Notes: generated by a model from the letters alone, not told the origin. Counted from the stretch's first letter, positions 42,176 through 53,093 are shown. The stretch: 64,000 nucleotides of DNA from Aradus depressus (GCA_963662175.1 OY759219.1:27074908-27138907), one strand, 5' to 3'. Program-made: numbers and translations.

Positions 42176-42837
42176 TGTGTCTACTATCCCTGGCTCCGCC
42201 CACACATAAGTTTTAAAAGTCAAGACGTTCCATTTCGAAACGTAAAAATAACCCTGGACTCATATCTTTGGCGCTTTTACGAGAGTCATAAAGTTCTTCA
42301 ACACACATACCAGTTGCCATAGACAGCACGTCTCCCCTAGCTTAAGAGTTTGAAACTTAACGAATAAGGGGGAGAATACTTCTCTAAAAATACCAAGTCA
42401 ATAAACGAAATTGAAGAAAGTGGAACTTATTAATAAGACAGAGAGAGCCTGGAAACACCCGGGCATCCGCCTGTACACTGGCCGTCTTTATGAGCATGTC
42501 TTTATGAATTTATGACAATTGTCATTATTATTGACAACCATAAATTCATGTTATACCTGACTGTAAATGTGTATTCCCTGAGGCTGTTTATTTATTCAAC
42601 GTTCCCTATGTCAATGGTAACAGTTCGTCCGTCAACATTGAAATGATGCTCTGGGTAACTACAGTGACGCCATGGATCGGTTGGTCGCTTACCTTAGAGT
42701 TCCATCTATTCCATAAACTGTACCTCATTTTAGTTATAATGAAGTTGTCAACAATTTATTTATGGGTAGAAAATATCGTTAAAATGTTATTTTACTAAAT
42801 TATTTTTCTTCATTTTTCAAATTTGATTCTTCTTTCA
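42176..42837. other. Apparently unique sequence
   Basis: Less AT-rich than average and free of the families named here. A short imperfect inverted repeat at about 42505-42552 (TTTATGAATTTATGACAATT and complement). No open frame of note. Confidence 0.45.
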
Positions 42838-43045
42838 AAGACCCTACTATGGGAGTCCTAAATTTTGCCTAACCTGACATCATACAGGCTCGGGGCCATC
42901 GCTTAACTTCTCATTCGAAGGACGGCGTGCTTAAGTATATTTTACCTCCTAGATAAAATATACTAAGGACCTCCGCTGGGTTTTGAACCCACGATCTTGA
43001 GCTCAGAAGACAAGCACGCATACCACTGAGCTACCGGCGCCCTCT
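42838..43045 (-). mobile_element. SINE-1 copy (minus), 3'-truncated and internally deleted
   Basis: Full head on minus (GAGGGCGCCGGTAGCTCAGTGG; box B-like GGGTTCAAAACCC) and most of the body; stops at CCCATAGTAGGG. Confidence 0.88.
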
Positions 43046-43194
43046 ATTAAAATTGTATTTTACTAAATCATTTTTCTTCATTTTTCATACAAGATTCTTC
43101 TTTTAGAGACTTTTATTGTTTATTTTGGCCAAAATATAAAACAAAAAAAGATTGAATTAGTGTTAAGAATTTAGTTTTTAAGATTTTTCTTTTG

Positions 43195-43470
43195 ATTTTT
43201 ATTTGTTTCAATGTTTAGTTTTTTTTTATTTTATAATGTACATGATTTAAGAAAATAAACCCAATATTTGTTCTCATTAATTCTGTTCTATTCATTTTCC
43301 CTGTTGGCCAAGTAAGATAATTTGAAAACCTTTGAATTAGATTTAATATTATTTAAAACTATTAAACATGGCATCTCTTTAGAAATCCAAATAAAAAGTT
43401 GGTTAATTTAATTTTTTTTTTTTAAATACATGCACTTTCTTAAAAATTGCAAGTCTTGCTCTTTTGATAT
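43195..43470 (+). repeat. AT-rich repeat, direct copy of 31160-31530
   Basis: See the 31.2 kb entry for shared motifs. Sequence between 43046 and 43195 also resembles that next to the 31.2 kb copy only weakly. Confidence 0.55.
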
Positions 43471-43669
43471 TTTTAGAGCCCTTTTCGAAAAACTACTGTA
43501 GAAATCAAAATTTAGTAAAAGAAAAGAGATACAATTTCTACAGGAAGTTTGGTAATTTATTGTTTTAATTGTTTATTTAATTATTCTTTTCGTTTTAATT
43601 ATTATTTCATTATTATTAAATCAATTATTAATTATTATTTATATTTTTATGTATTTATCATTTATTTAA

Positions 43670-43935
43670 GATTAACACTTAACAACAGCTATTGATTTTC
43701 ACTCAAATCGGCCGAAGGAATTTAGGGGGAGGCTTAACACAAAAAACTCTAATAACTACCGTTGTAATGTATTGAGATGAAATTTCATATGTAAATTGAT
43801 AGCCATATTTGAGCGACAGAAGTTAATTTGCGGAGAAGGGGAGATCGACTTGAATATCGTAATAACTGCCGATGTATCGACATAAAATTTAGTATGAGGA
43901 TTCAAAAGCATAGTTTACTTTCTAGTCAATATTTG
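43670..43935 (-). repeat. CTTCCCC element fragment (minus)
   Basis: TCACTCAAATCGGCCGAAGG, AATAACTACCGTTGTAATG, AACTGCCGATGTATCGACAT, AATTTAGTATGAGGATTC. Confidence 0.7.
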
Positions 43936-44751
43936 ACTTGCTTAGGCAAAGTAAACTTTGGAAATATATTGGCCGTCAACTCTTCCAATAAGTGCCAACG
44001 GATCATAAGGTTTATTTAGCAGGGACTGTTTGAAAGTAGAAGAAGAGACGAGACGTACCGACCCTCTCTCGTCCGGACACAGCTCCGGAAGATTGAATTA
44101 TATAGAAGAGGTTTGTCTGAAGGAGACAAGAGGGCAGGTTACATTGTCTCTAAGTGGGGTCCCATAGTCTCTGTTTGCATCTTGTACAAACCTCGATGTT
44201 AATCCGATTATGAGCAATGTTGGAAGGACATTAAGGTTCTCTACGAACTCACTTTATATTCAAATCAAATCAAAATGGCAACCCCCTGGATAACGACTAC
44301 TTACGACACCAAGATAAGGGAGTTAATAATAAAATCCAGAGGCTTTTTACGGCTTAAGAGAAAAAAAACAAAAGTGAAGGTATTCAAGCTAGATTAATAG
44401 TCCATTTGCTTTTTTAGTCACTTTTATCTTGAAAAAAAGTCGTTGCATCATCAGCGATGTACATCCCTGATTCAAATTTACCGACTTCATATTGAATTTA
44501 GATTTTGAGTCCCTCTGTTGTCCTCTCCTTCCCTTAAAAACTACAATTAATTCATGTAATTGCCACTAGAATTTTTTGGGGGTGGATGAAGTTAGGTGTG
44601 GTACGGCAAGAAGTTAATAAATATTGAAAAATATGTATTGATCTTATCCCTGTGTATTTATCGTTTTTTTTTTTTTTTATTTGTAACGACAATAATTGAT
44701 CAATTAAGTAATGGAGATGGTGGGAGAGAAGGGTTAATAGTCCACTTATTA
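43936..44751. other. Unassigned; possible LINE tail at 43990-44270
   Basis: 43990-44215 is GC-richer and gives a short plus-strand run FESRRRDETYRPSLVRTQLR on to RRGLSEGDKRAGYIVSKWGP before a stop. It ends near a repeated CAAATCAAATCAAA that resembles a LINE 3' tail. I do not recognise the protein. Confidence 0.3.
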
Positions 44752-44990
44752 TGACTCATGCCCGGACTTTAACTACAAGGTAATATCGCCTACTAACAGA
44801 GTGCTCTTTCGTCACTTTGGGGAGTCCTAAATCTTGTTTACCCTAAATTTTTATTCATCTCTCTTAGGGTTTTTTAATGAGTGTACCTAACGTACAGACT
44901 CGGGTCCATAGCCATCCGGAGGACGACGTGCTCCAAGGCTTTTTCAACTCCATGGTGAAAAACCTAAGGGCCTCAGACGGGTTTCAAACC
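44752..44990 (-). mobile_element. SINE-1 copy (minus), head lost
   Basis: GACTCATGCCCGGACTTTAA to a degraded box B complement (GGGTTTCAAACC). Confidence 0.8.
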
Positions 44991-45029
44991 TTTTTTTTTT
45001 AGAAAAAATCGATTTTTTAAAAATAATGT

Positions 45030-45432
45030 GCTTAAGATGCTTAATCTGATTTCACAGATTAGCTTCGGAGGTGCCCTTATCATCAGTCTCATAAAATAAT
45101 TTAAAAAGATCATAATTTGAGTGTTTTTAATAAATAAAACATAATAATACGTATTTCAAAAACAATTTAACAATTAAAATTTTTTTTTTTTTGGGGAATA
45201 TCTTATGTAATGTTATTCCATATTATGTTATTCCTGTTCCACATATTAGTAACAACTCTCATATTAAATTGTATTGTATATGTTTATTTTATTTTTCAAG
45301 TCTTATTTATTAAACATTTTAAAATTAGTTTACCTGTCTAATGATAAGGAGAACCTCGAAAGCCGGCTAGCAAATATTAATGAAAACTGTAAGAGGTCAG
45401 ACTACATTTTTATTTTTCAACATGTGTAAGTT
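45030..45432. mobile_element. Hammerhead foldback HFE-A6/A7
   Basis: Minus arm 45050-45100 has CTGATGA, AAGG..CCTCC, then a deletion of helix III and its tail. Plus arm 45330-45432 reads CTAATGA, AAGG..CCTC, GAAAGCCGGCTAGCAAATA, GTAAGAGGTCAGACTAC. Spacer of about 230 bp is AT-rich. Confidence 0.7.
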
Positions 45433-45437
45433 AGTTA

Positions 45438-45712
45438 TTACGACTCATGCCCGGGCTTTAACTACGTCATAACATATCGTCTACTACCAGAGCGCTCTTT
45501 CGTCACTCTGGTGGACATGAACCCGACTCTAGTGTGGGAGTCCAAAATTTTGGCTCGGGACCATCGCTTAACGTCCCATCCGAAGGATGGCTTGTTTAAG
45601 TTTATTTTACTTCCCAGATAAAATAAACTAAGGGACTCGTTCGGGTTTCGAACCCACCATCTTGAGCTCAGAAGGCAAGCACGCATACCACTGAGCTACC
45701 GGTGACCTCTCA
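45438..45712 (-). mobile_element. SINE-1 copy (minus), internally deleted
   Basis: Full head (GAGAGGTCACCGGTAGCTCAGTGG complement region; box B GGGTTCGAAACCC) and full 3' end (GCCCGGGCATGAGTCGTAA). Confidence 0.88.
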
Positions 45713-46260
45713 CGTAACACTTAATACCGTAAACGAACAGTCGTCTGCATAAACTGACCTTCGTAAGCGGCTGGCTTGGAAGGCCTGAGACTTACAACTC
45801 TATAGATTGCCATTGTCCACAGATGACCCACAAAGAAGTAGCAGACCACTCCCGGTTGGTACTCGCACGCTGTACAATCCACCAGACGCAGCCTACCCAC
45901 CCACCATGCTCGCCTCATCAACCCACTATAAATTAACGTCTTGTTTTTTTTCTTCCACCGTCAACCCTACAATTCACCCTTCTGTTCCTTAACCTTCCTT
46001 CCATTGTTTCTATTGTCTTCCATTACAGTTTTTCTTCCATTTTACTTTAATGAGAAGTCGGAATAGGCTCCATTAATTTAATTTTTTTTTTTAATTGTCA
46101 TAAATTATCTTTTTCTTCTGGTCGTGTTGGAGTGACCGGTTTCAGAAATAGTTTTTCATCATTGAACGATCGCTGAATGATAAACGCTTTAGCCGATCGT
46201 TTACGATTACTCGTAGTGAAAACGCGTTGGGTAACAGGTTGGTATTACTTCTATTTCTCT
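45713..46260. other. Short HFE-A extension then unassigned sequence
   Basis: 45713-45770 (ACACTTAATACCGTAAACGA) matches, in the other orientation, the outer part of the family A arm at 8905-8950. The rest has no assignment. Confidence 0.4.
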
Positions 46261-46480
46261 GGTGTTTGGGCAAAAGGGCTTAAGTCAGAATCTTGTGATC
46301 AAAAGGACGAGTGTACTTAAATATTTTTACCATATATAAACTGATTGTTGGAATATTTTACTTTGTTTATATTTTATTGCAGTTTATAGAAATAATATTT
46401 CAAGTAACATTATCTGATTTGCAGGAATTTTTCAAACCTTCAGAAATTCCCCTCCTAAAATTCAGATTCGCTTTGCAGAG
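46261..46480 (+). mobile_element. One-ended copy of the GTTTGGGCAAAAGGGCTT element
   Basis: Starts GGTGTTTGGGCAAAAGGGCT and shares more than 150 bp with the complement of 29100-29266 and with the left side of the 28.4 kb element (GATTTGCAGG.ATTTTTCAAA). Right end missing. Confidence 0.65.
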
Positions 46481-46484
46481 CATG

Positions 46485-46598
46485 AATTATTCAATTACGT
46501 TTTCGTTCTGCTACATTTTTAAGCAACGGTTAACTTATACAGGGAATTCTGAATCCTTATACTAAACTGTGTGTCAATACATTCAGTAGTTAGTTATT
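46485..46598 (+). repeat. CTTCCCC element fragment
   Basis: TATTCAATTACGTTTTCG, GAATCCTTATACTAAACTGT, cut by the SINE-1 that follows. Confidence 0.6.
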
Positions 46599-46599
46599 G

Positions 46600-46812
46600 T
46601 TACTTATGGACTTTAACGAAAAGTTACAACTGGTCTACCTACTACCAGAGCGTTAATTCGTTCGCACTGGTGAACTCTGACTCTACTATGGGAGTCTAAA
46701 ATATACTCACCCTATATTTGAAGGGGTCTTTAACGACTAACTGATATCAAATCGGCTCGGGATCCTCGCTTAACGTCCCATCCGAAGGACGGCGTGCTCC
46801 CATACATAAAAC
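46600..46812 (-). mobile_element. SINE-1 copy (minus), head lost
   Basis: CTACTACCAGAGCGTTAATT to GACGGCGTGCTCC. Confidence 0.78.
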
Positions 46813-46821
46813 CGTATATAG

Positions 46822-47189
46822 ATCAACAAAACCCTTCACATTGACCTTAACGTATCTTTGCTCACCGTAGTCGCTAAATCCAAGTATAAAACATTATTTT
46901 CCCTTCTTAGTTCCCACAATAATCCTCTAGTCCGAGCCCTCCATTCTGTCACACTTCCCCAACGACGGTTTAGCGTCAATGGCCTAGAGACCTCCTTAGC
47001 AGCAGCAGTGACAGTGATTAGTTACAAATGAGAGGAATTCGGTGACTAGGGAGTGTCACCACTGGGTGATTTCTCCCCATTTGACTTTTTGACGATGCCA
47101 TTATCTCTCTAATATCACATTTGCTTGTATTTATTTTTATACAGTTGTATCTGTAAATATTAAAAAATAAAAAAAAAAAAAAAAAAAAA
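46822..47189 (+). mobile_element. Jockey-like LINE J-A 3' end, second copy
   Basis: Matches 5850-6230: CAACAAAACCCTTCACATTG, TTCCCTTCTTAGTTCCCACA, ATGGCCTAGAGACCTCC, then the 3' UTR and a 20-base A tail (47170-47188). Coding part is frameshifted. Confidence 0.82.
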
Positions 47190-47214
47190 GGATATCGATG
47201 CCCAGTTATAAGAT

Positions 47215-47545
47215 TTTTTGAGTTTAAAAGCTTTCTCTTCTAATGTCTTTAACCCTTCGGCCGAATTTGCTGAAATTTCGCGTCAATAAATTCATTACTT
47301 TGGCAGTTATTAAACGTTTAGTGTTAACTCCCCTCCTAATCCCCCTCATCCCTTTATGGCCGATTTGACTAATATAGGTGTCGTCTTTATGGGATAACAT
47401 AAACAATTGTTGTATCGATACAATTGTATCTGGGAGTTATCGTGTATTACAGGCACACAGACTTTTTTTTGTATTCATTTTTGGAAACGGAAAAGATAAA
47501 ATTCCGGTTAAAACTGAACATAAAATTTCTGACAGATTACATACT
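47215..47545 (+). repeat. CTTCCCC element fragment
   Basis: TTCGGCCGAATTTGCTGAAA, TTTGGCAGTTATTAAACG, GCCGATTTGACT, ACAGATTACATACTCGTATA right end. Confidence 0.7.
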
Positions 47546-47565
47546 CGTATAACTCAATTTTTATT

Positions 47566-47629
<64 letters not shown>
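47566..47629. repeat. (TA)n microsatellite
   Basis: About 30 TA units directly after the CTTCCCC right end. Confidence 0.95.
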
Positions 47630-47633
<4 letters not shown>

Positions 47634-47869
47634 ATATATAGGTTATTTTATTACTACTTTAAAAAAATAATAATAATAATTTATTTTTTATTATTTATGT
47701 AAATTTTTTTTTCTCTTTCATTTATTTATAAAAATTGTTTCCATCTCTTTTTAACATTATTATTAAGAATCTAGTTATATCATTGTCCATAATGACTAAT
47801 TTGTTTGTTGTATTCTAGTAGGCCCTGAGAAAAGATACTGTCGACTCTATTAATCAATACTCGTAAAAG

Positions 47870-48013
47870 TACTTAACATTTTTGCAGAGATATTGTGAAA
47901 CACTTGATAAAAATAAAGAAAACAATATTAAAAAAAAAATATAGTCTATTTCACAAATAATAATCTATTATTTGTGAAATAGACAATATTTTTTTAAAAA
48001 CATACGTTTTCTT
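47870..48013. mobile_element. HFE-C deletion derivative, core lost
   Basis: 144 bp palindromic unit with the outer family C arms only (GAAAACAATATT..ATAGTCTATTTCACAAATAA and complement). Flanked by TACTCGTAAAAG (47858-47869) and TACTCGTAAAG (48014-48024), a target-site duplication with one base length difference. Confidence 0.7.
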
Positions 48014-48164
48014 TACTCGTAAAGGTATTGCATATAGCTTGGCGGGGAAAAAAACAACAAAAAAACAAAACGCTTGACATGACTTTCGGATAACACTGAA
48101 GGAAAAACGCATATTGTACATTCGTCGGATGGTACGAAATCGGATAAGCATAATGAAAACTGAC

Positions 48165-48322
48165 ATTATTGCAGAGATATTGTGAAATAATTCAAATTTC
48201 TACCATCCTCAGTCAAAAGTGTCAGTCTTATCTCTTACAATTTTGGCTGAGGATGGTAGAAATACCGAAAGTACTCCCATTCTGTGAAATTAGACAATAC
48301 CACAAATAAACGAGTTTTATTT
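48165..48322. mobile_element. Hammerhead foldback HFE-C3/C4
   Basis: Minus arm (48175-48222) keeps CTGAGGATGG complement only; plus arm (48240-48320) is complete. The ends carry GCAGAGATATTGTGAAATAA and TGTGAAATTAGACAATACCA. Confidence 0.7.
48241..48280 (+). ncRNA. Hammerhead ribozyme-like motif C4
   Basis: CTGAGGA (48247-48253), a T, helix II GGTA/TACC closed by GAAA (48255-48266), GAA (48267-48269), self-complementary AGTACT (48270-48275), C48276 as the predicted cleavage base, then CCA pairing with TGG (48244-48246). All invariant core bases are present. Helix I is only 3 bp. Not tested; activity as a monomer may be weak. Confidence 0.65.
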
Positions 48323-48759
48323 CATTCAAGGATAAGCATAAGTTGAAAGTCACCAGGTCCACTGGGTTTAGAAGCTAGCAAACTGAGAAAGCTCTGAAAA
48401 TCTCACCTTATAAATATGTTAAGTGGGATTGACACGGTTTGAGGTGTTTACCTTTTGGGGTAAAGGGCAAAGCATCATAAAGTTCTCTTCCAACAAAAAA
48501 AAACGGCAAATTATATGGTTTTACCGTATAACTTAATATCCCGCGACTGAATTAAGTTAATAGTCAGTCAGAAGAACAACATATAGGCACCTTAAGAAGC
48601 GGAAGCAGACATTGATCACCTTGAGGTTTCCTTTTAAGGCAGTGGTTTTAATTTGAATAGGAATAACTCGCATGAACACTGATATTTATAATCTCAAGTC
48701 TAAATATTAATCATGATTTAAATAGGAAGCCTTTTACTTATAGCTTTAGTATAAGGTAG

Positions 48760-48850
48760 TATTGTAGTTGTGCATATTTCGAGATCGAGTTTCAAGGTCT
48801 ACTGAAACTTGTTAATCATTTTCATGATGACTTTGTGAGCCCTACCTAAT
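48760..48850 (+). repeat. GAGCGCTC repeat, short 5' piece
   Basis: TAGTATAAGGTAGTATTGTA and TTTCATGATGACTTTGTGAGC, joined to a CTTCCCC internal fragment (48851-49040). Confidence 0.6.
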
Positions 48851-49040
48851 CTCCTTCTTTCCTTAGACCAATTTGGCTGAAAATCGATAGGTGACGATGT
48901 TATGTGGGTCTGTATAACCATATAAAATTTTATATCGATACATTCATTCTATCGGGAGTTATAGTGTTAACAAAAGAATTTTTGATTCGGGGGGTCGTAA
49001 ATATGTAATTCCGGTTAAAACTCAATAAGGTTTAGAACGA
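48851..49040 (+). repeat. CTTCCCC element fragment
   Basis: CAATTTGGCTGAAAATCGAT, GATACATTCATTCTATCGGG, GAGTTATAGTG. Confidence 0.7.
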
Positions 49041-49049
49041 GCATAGTTA

Positions 49050-49306
49050 GTTAATATGACTCATGTCATATAACTACAAAGTCATATTGCCTACTACCAG
49101 AGCGCTCTTTCTTAACTCTAGTGGATGGGAGTCCTAAATTTTTATTCACCTCTAGGGTAGAGGTCTTTAACGAGTACCTGACATCGTAGATCCCTTAACG
49201 AGGTTAATTTTACCTCCCAGAAAAAAGGGCTTCTGCTAGGTTTTGAACACACGATCTTGAGGTCAGTAAGCAAGCACGCATACCACTGAGCTACCGGCGC
49301 CCTCTT
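49050..49306 (-). mobile_element. SINE-1 copy (minus), partner of an inverted pair
   Basis: Head GAGGGCGCCGGTAGCTCAGTGG on minus and body with deletions; 3' end TATGACTCATGTCATATAAC. Faces the plus copy 34 bp away. Confidence 0.85.
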
Positions 49307-49339
49307 GTATATTTATATTCACTAATTAATTTATTAATC

Positions 49340-49682
49340 GAGGGCGCCGGTAGCTCAGTGGTATGCGTGCTTGACTTCTGAGCTCAAGGTCGTGGGTTCG
49401 TAGCCCGACCGAGGCCCTTAGTTTATTTTATCTGGGAGGTAAAATAAACTTAAGCACGCCGTCCTTCGGATGGGACGTTAAGCGATGGTCCCGAGCCTGT
49501 ACGATGTCAGGTACTCGTTAAAGACCCCTACCCTAGATGAATAAAAATTTAGGGTAGGCAAAATTTAGGACTCCCACAGTAGAGTCGGGCTCATGTCCAC
49601 CAGAGTGACGAAAGAGCGCTCTGGTAGTAGGCGATATGACCTCGTAGTTAAAGCCCGGGCATGAGTCATAAAACCTAAAACC
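49340..49682 (+). mobile_element. SINE-1, complete, 13 bp target-site duplication
   Basis: 343 bp bounded by TAATTTATTAATC (49327-49339, 49683-49695). Box A TAGCTCAGTGG (49350-49360), box B-like GGGTTCGTAGCCC (49394-49406), 3' end GCCCGGGCATGAGTCATAAA then ACCTAAAACC. Serves, with 56019-56364, as reference for the family. Confidence 0.95.
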
Positions 49683-49751
49683 TAATTTATTAATCTCCTA
49701 ACAGCTGATTTTATGAAAACTTCTACATATCAACAGTTTTTATTAGACAAA

Positions 49752-49925
49752 TCAACACTTTTTCGATTATTTTCTTAAAAAAAAAAAAAAATTAATTATA
49801 GAATATTTTAATAATTATAATGTGTGTATTTTTTACATCACAGTGCTTCAGCATTTTAGTTACTTTTAACTTCTGGTTAATGATTAGGATGGCACCCTTG
49901 TTGCGAACATTATCCATTTCAATTC
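49752..49925. repeat. Inverted copy of the 30545-30740 repeat
   Basis: Complement of the 30.5 kb repeat, ending GATGGCACCCTTGTTGCGAA, then CATTATCCATTTCAATTCTA. Confidence 0.7.
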
Positions 49926-49974
49926 TAGCCCCCTCAGATAAGTACATAACTTCCCCTATTCATTGGGGAAGTAA

Positions 49975-50420
49975 ATCAGACAATATATATACTCCAACAA
50001 AGAATATAATTGTATATTGAGGAAAGCTCCAGTCTATAAGTATCCTCAGGAGAATTCTTAGTGTTCAAAAATTAATCTTTACCGTGCAAATAGACTTGAG
50101 AGGACTTGCCGTGATAAGTTTTGAAAAGAAAGTTTCTCTCTCTCTCGTCCGAAGAGACATAACTATGAAATAAACCAACTTTGTCCCACTCCAGGACTTT
50201 GCCTTCGCTGTATCTCTGCTAAATTGAGTTACTGTAATATAAGGAACTCCCCTGTGCCATCCATCCCCAACTCAGTTTTCCTCTTTTTTAATCTACTTCA
50301 AAGCTTGGCTTTGTTTGGTACAATTTTGTTCTGTTCAAAGTAAGAAAGTGTTTTTTTTTTTTCATATGTTCCTCGCCATGGTATATATGATCCTAAGAAA
50401 ATCTGAAATCTTGTTTTCAA
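49975..50420. repeat. 450 bp duplicated segment (inverted copy of 35470-35918)
   Basis: Starts at AAATCAGACAATATATATAC, next to a CTTCCCC right-end hairpin (ACTTCCCCTATTCATTGGGG at 49941-49972). No coding potential. Confidence 0.75.
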
Positions 50421-50530
50421 GTGGATTGGAAATTTGAGATGAAGGTGTCACATGTGCTAACCAAGATCTGATTAGATCCTGGCCGAAATCAAACGACAAT
50501 TACGACCACTAAATATTTATGTGATGAACT
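50421..50530 (+). repeat. GAGCGCTC repeat, partial
   Basis: GTGTCACATGTGCTAACCAA, GATCCTGGCCGAAATCAAAC, ACGACCACT. Confidence 0.6.
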
Positions 50531-50829
50531 CATGATAGGACATTCTTATACCAAATGTTTTTCGGGGAAACTGGGATCACTAGATATAAGAAAGTCTCTG
50601 TCAAAATTAGGCTGTACAATGAGCCAAGGAAAACAGCTGACGCCAACACATTACCTTCATAAACCCAGTAATGCCAATTTGAATTTGAAAGAGGGGGGTC
50701 ATCATGAAAAAAAAGGGATGTGTAAGTCCAGTTATGGGACACATCATATATATTTTTGTTTTGACCGCATAATGTCTTTAAAATTGGTTACTGAATGGTC
50801 AAAACGAAAATTAAAATTAAGGTGTCCTT

Positions 50830-51050
50830 AACTTCTTCAGTTAGTGGGGTCAGTCTCAGTTATTGACTGTTGGGGAATAAGACTAACGCACCAGTCTCCA
50901 TTCGTGAAATTTTGAATAGTTAATTATTTTTTGTACAGTTTTGTTTTATTTTTTATTTAAAGATGATAAGGGTAACCTCGAAGGCCGGCTGGTACAAAAT
51001 AATAAAATCTGTGACGTCATGCTTTGTTTTTCAATTACCTCTTCTTATTT
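50830..51050 (+). mobile_element. HFE-A8 fragment
   Basis: Spacer CAGTCTCCATTCGTGAAATT and plus arm GATGATAAGGGTAACCTCGA then AGGCCGGCTGG..AATAAAATCTGTGACG. The first core base and the GAAA box are mutated. Confidence 0.65.
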
Positions 51051-51405
51051 TGAGAAAATATGTAGTTGAAAATTTGTTTTATGCTTCTCTGTATCTGCCA
51101 TTTTGGTACATAAATATTTGGATGTCTTCAGAACATCGAAGTGAGTAATCTTAAAATCGAAATGCAAAATTCATTCCAATATATAAAGAGAAATCCCGTC
51201 AAAGAAGAATTACCATAGACAGAGCAAGATATTGATCTTCCAAGGGAAGAGAGTTGGGTTCGTTAAGGAAACATCGCTAATGACTCATTAGAGAGGATCT
51301 TATGAAGGTAGCGTTACAGTTCGTGTTTCATGGCATAACTTTAAACTTTAACGCGAAAGGAGACGACTGTCAGAAAAGTCTTGTATTCGTAAAAAATATC
51401 TACAA
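51051..51405. other. Unassigned sequence
   Basis: No gene or repeat family seen. Confidence 0.35.
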
Positions 51406-51409
51406 GTAG

Positions 51410-52025
51410 AGTATCAGTAAATTTTGTAGGTAATCGAGAGAAAATCCAAGATCGAGGTTACAACAGATTTGTAGTTTCAAGGTCCCTTGAAAAGATTTTG
51501 ACCGTATGTATGTGATTAGAAAGTTGTGAGCGCTCTACCGTAAAAACTACTGTAGCTATGAACCTGAAATTTGGAATGAAGAAGTCCCTTGTGCTAACTT
51601 AGACTCGACTGGATTTTGGTCAAAATCGCAAGAAAATTAGGACCACTTTACTTAGGGGCCTAAGTACATTTTACAAGATACCGCCTATATTTGAGACTTA
51701 ATCAAAAATCGTTTCAGGTAAAAGTTGTAAAGAAAACTGAAAGACATATTTTATATTCAATGCAATTTTTCACAGGTCGTCTGGTTTTTGAGATACATGC
51801 CGAAATTTAGTTTTGAAACACATATTTTTAGACGTTTCCTTGATTTACGCGAAAACGGTTAGTTCTATCGAAAAATTGTTTCTTACCAAATATGTTCTTT
51901 ATTAAATTTCCAATCATAATAACTCCTCAGATTCGACATACGATCAATTCCACCAAAGTTATAGAACCTCAACGAATAATAAATTTCCATACGAAATATT
52001 TCAAAAACCTGTGGGCAATCAACTT
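51410..52025 (+). repeat. GAGCGCTC repeat, longest copy
   Basis: GTATGTATGTGATTAGAAAG, TTGTGAGCGCTCTACCG, CTGTAGCTATGAACCTGAAA, GACCACTTTACTTAGGGGCC, TTTTTGAGATACATGCCGAA, TTACGCGAAAACGGTTAG. Roughly 600 bp; ends at about 52015 (AAAAACCTGTGGGCAATCAA). Confidence 0.7.
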
Positions 52026-52514
52026 TCCTAGCGCGAATAAATCAACTAAGTTTTAATCAATAGGTGTCTTACTGAGGAACTTCTGATATTTTTTTTAAAT
52101 TAAAAGCGATGATGTATTTAATTTTAAGTCACTATCTAATTTTAAAAAGGCAGTTTTAAATTAAATAAAATGATTAATATTCACTTTGTCATATAATGTT
52201 GTTTTTCTGTTGTTAATTTTAGTTGATCTGTTGACAGTCCCATATAGAAATAGAATTTCAGTTTTGTTTTCTCTCAGATCTTGAACAGTTGACAAGGGAG
52301 CCCCAAACTGTGTCAACAGCAATCATCATGTTCTCGACACCCGCCCTCTGTTATTTCCGCACCGTTTTACTCCGGCCTCAAAAAAAAAAAAATTAATAAA
52401 ATAAAACTAGACTGTCAATTACAGTCGACAAATTTTTTCTAAAATTAGAGCACATTTTAATTTCTCAGCTACACAATTTATCCAGATTTCAAATGTGAAA
52501 AAAAAATAAAAAAT

Positions 52515-53093
52515 TCGTCGGTGAATCATCTGGAATGTACTTCCCCAGAACGAATTAATCAATTGAATTTTCGCTCCCCCTTCAAACCAGTGGACCGTAT
52601 GCACTAATATCAACAGTTGTCTTATATAGGGGCTCCTAAATCCTCATAGTAAATATTGTGTCGATAAATTCATCACATCGGAGGTTATTAAGAGTTTTAT
52701 AATTTTTATAATTGAGCCCCCCCCCCCCCCCCCCCCTTGAACCGATATCGCTAAAATATGGCATGTTATGACCTCCATTGACTTTCCCTTCTGCCAATTC
52801 CACTGTAAATTAAAAAGTGTCGTCCCCCGGGGTTTTGAATTCCCATGGCAGTTATTAAAGTTTTTAATGTTAAGCCTCCCCGCTAATTCACATCTTCCTT
52901 CGATCGATTTGGCTGAAAAACAATAAATGTGGTCATTAGAGGATTCTACATTCACATATAAAATTTCGTGTCGATACATTCATTTTATCGGGAGTTATCG
53001 TGTTAACAGACACATAAGATTGATGGAATAAAGAAAATATGTGGTTACACAACTTCTCCGATACTTCGTACAGCTATGGAAGTGAAACATAAA
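52515..53093 (+). repeat. CTTCCCC element, full-length reference copy (579 bp)
   Basis: Left hairpin region TCGTCGGTGAATCATCTGGA, then GTACTTCCCCAGAACGAATT; two internal units (GGCAGTTATTAAAG and GATACATTCATTTTATCGGG); right end ACACAACTTCTCCGATACTT, CGTACAGCTATGGAAGTGAA. A C tract of 19 lies at 52717-52735. No open frame belonging to it. Confidence 0.85.

Noticed and set aside
49340..49682. SINE-1 heads as functional tRNA genes
   Set aside because: Pol III boxes are present but the cloverleaf is not well formed (long anticodon loop, no closed acceptor stem) and each is fused to the same ~270 bp SINE body.
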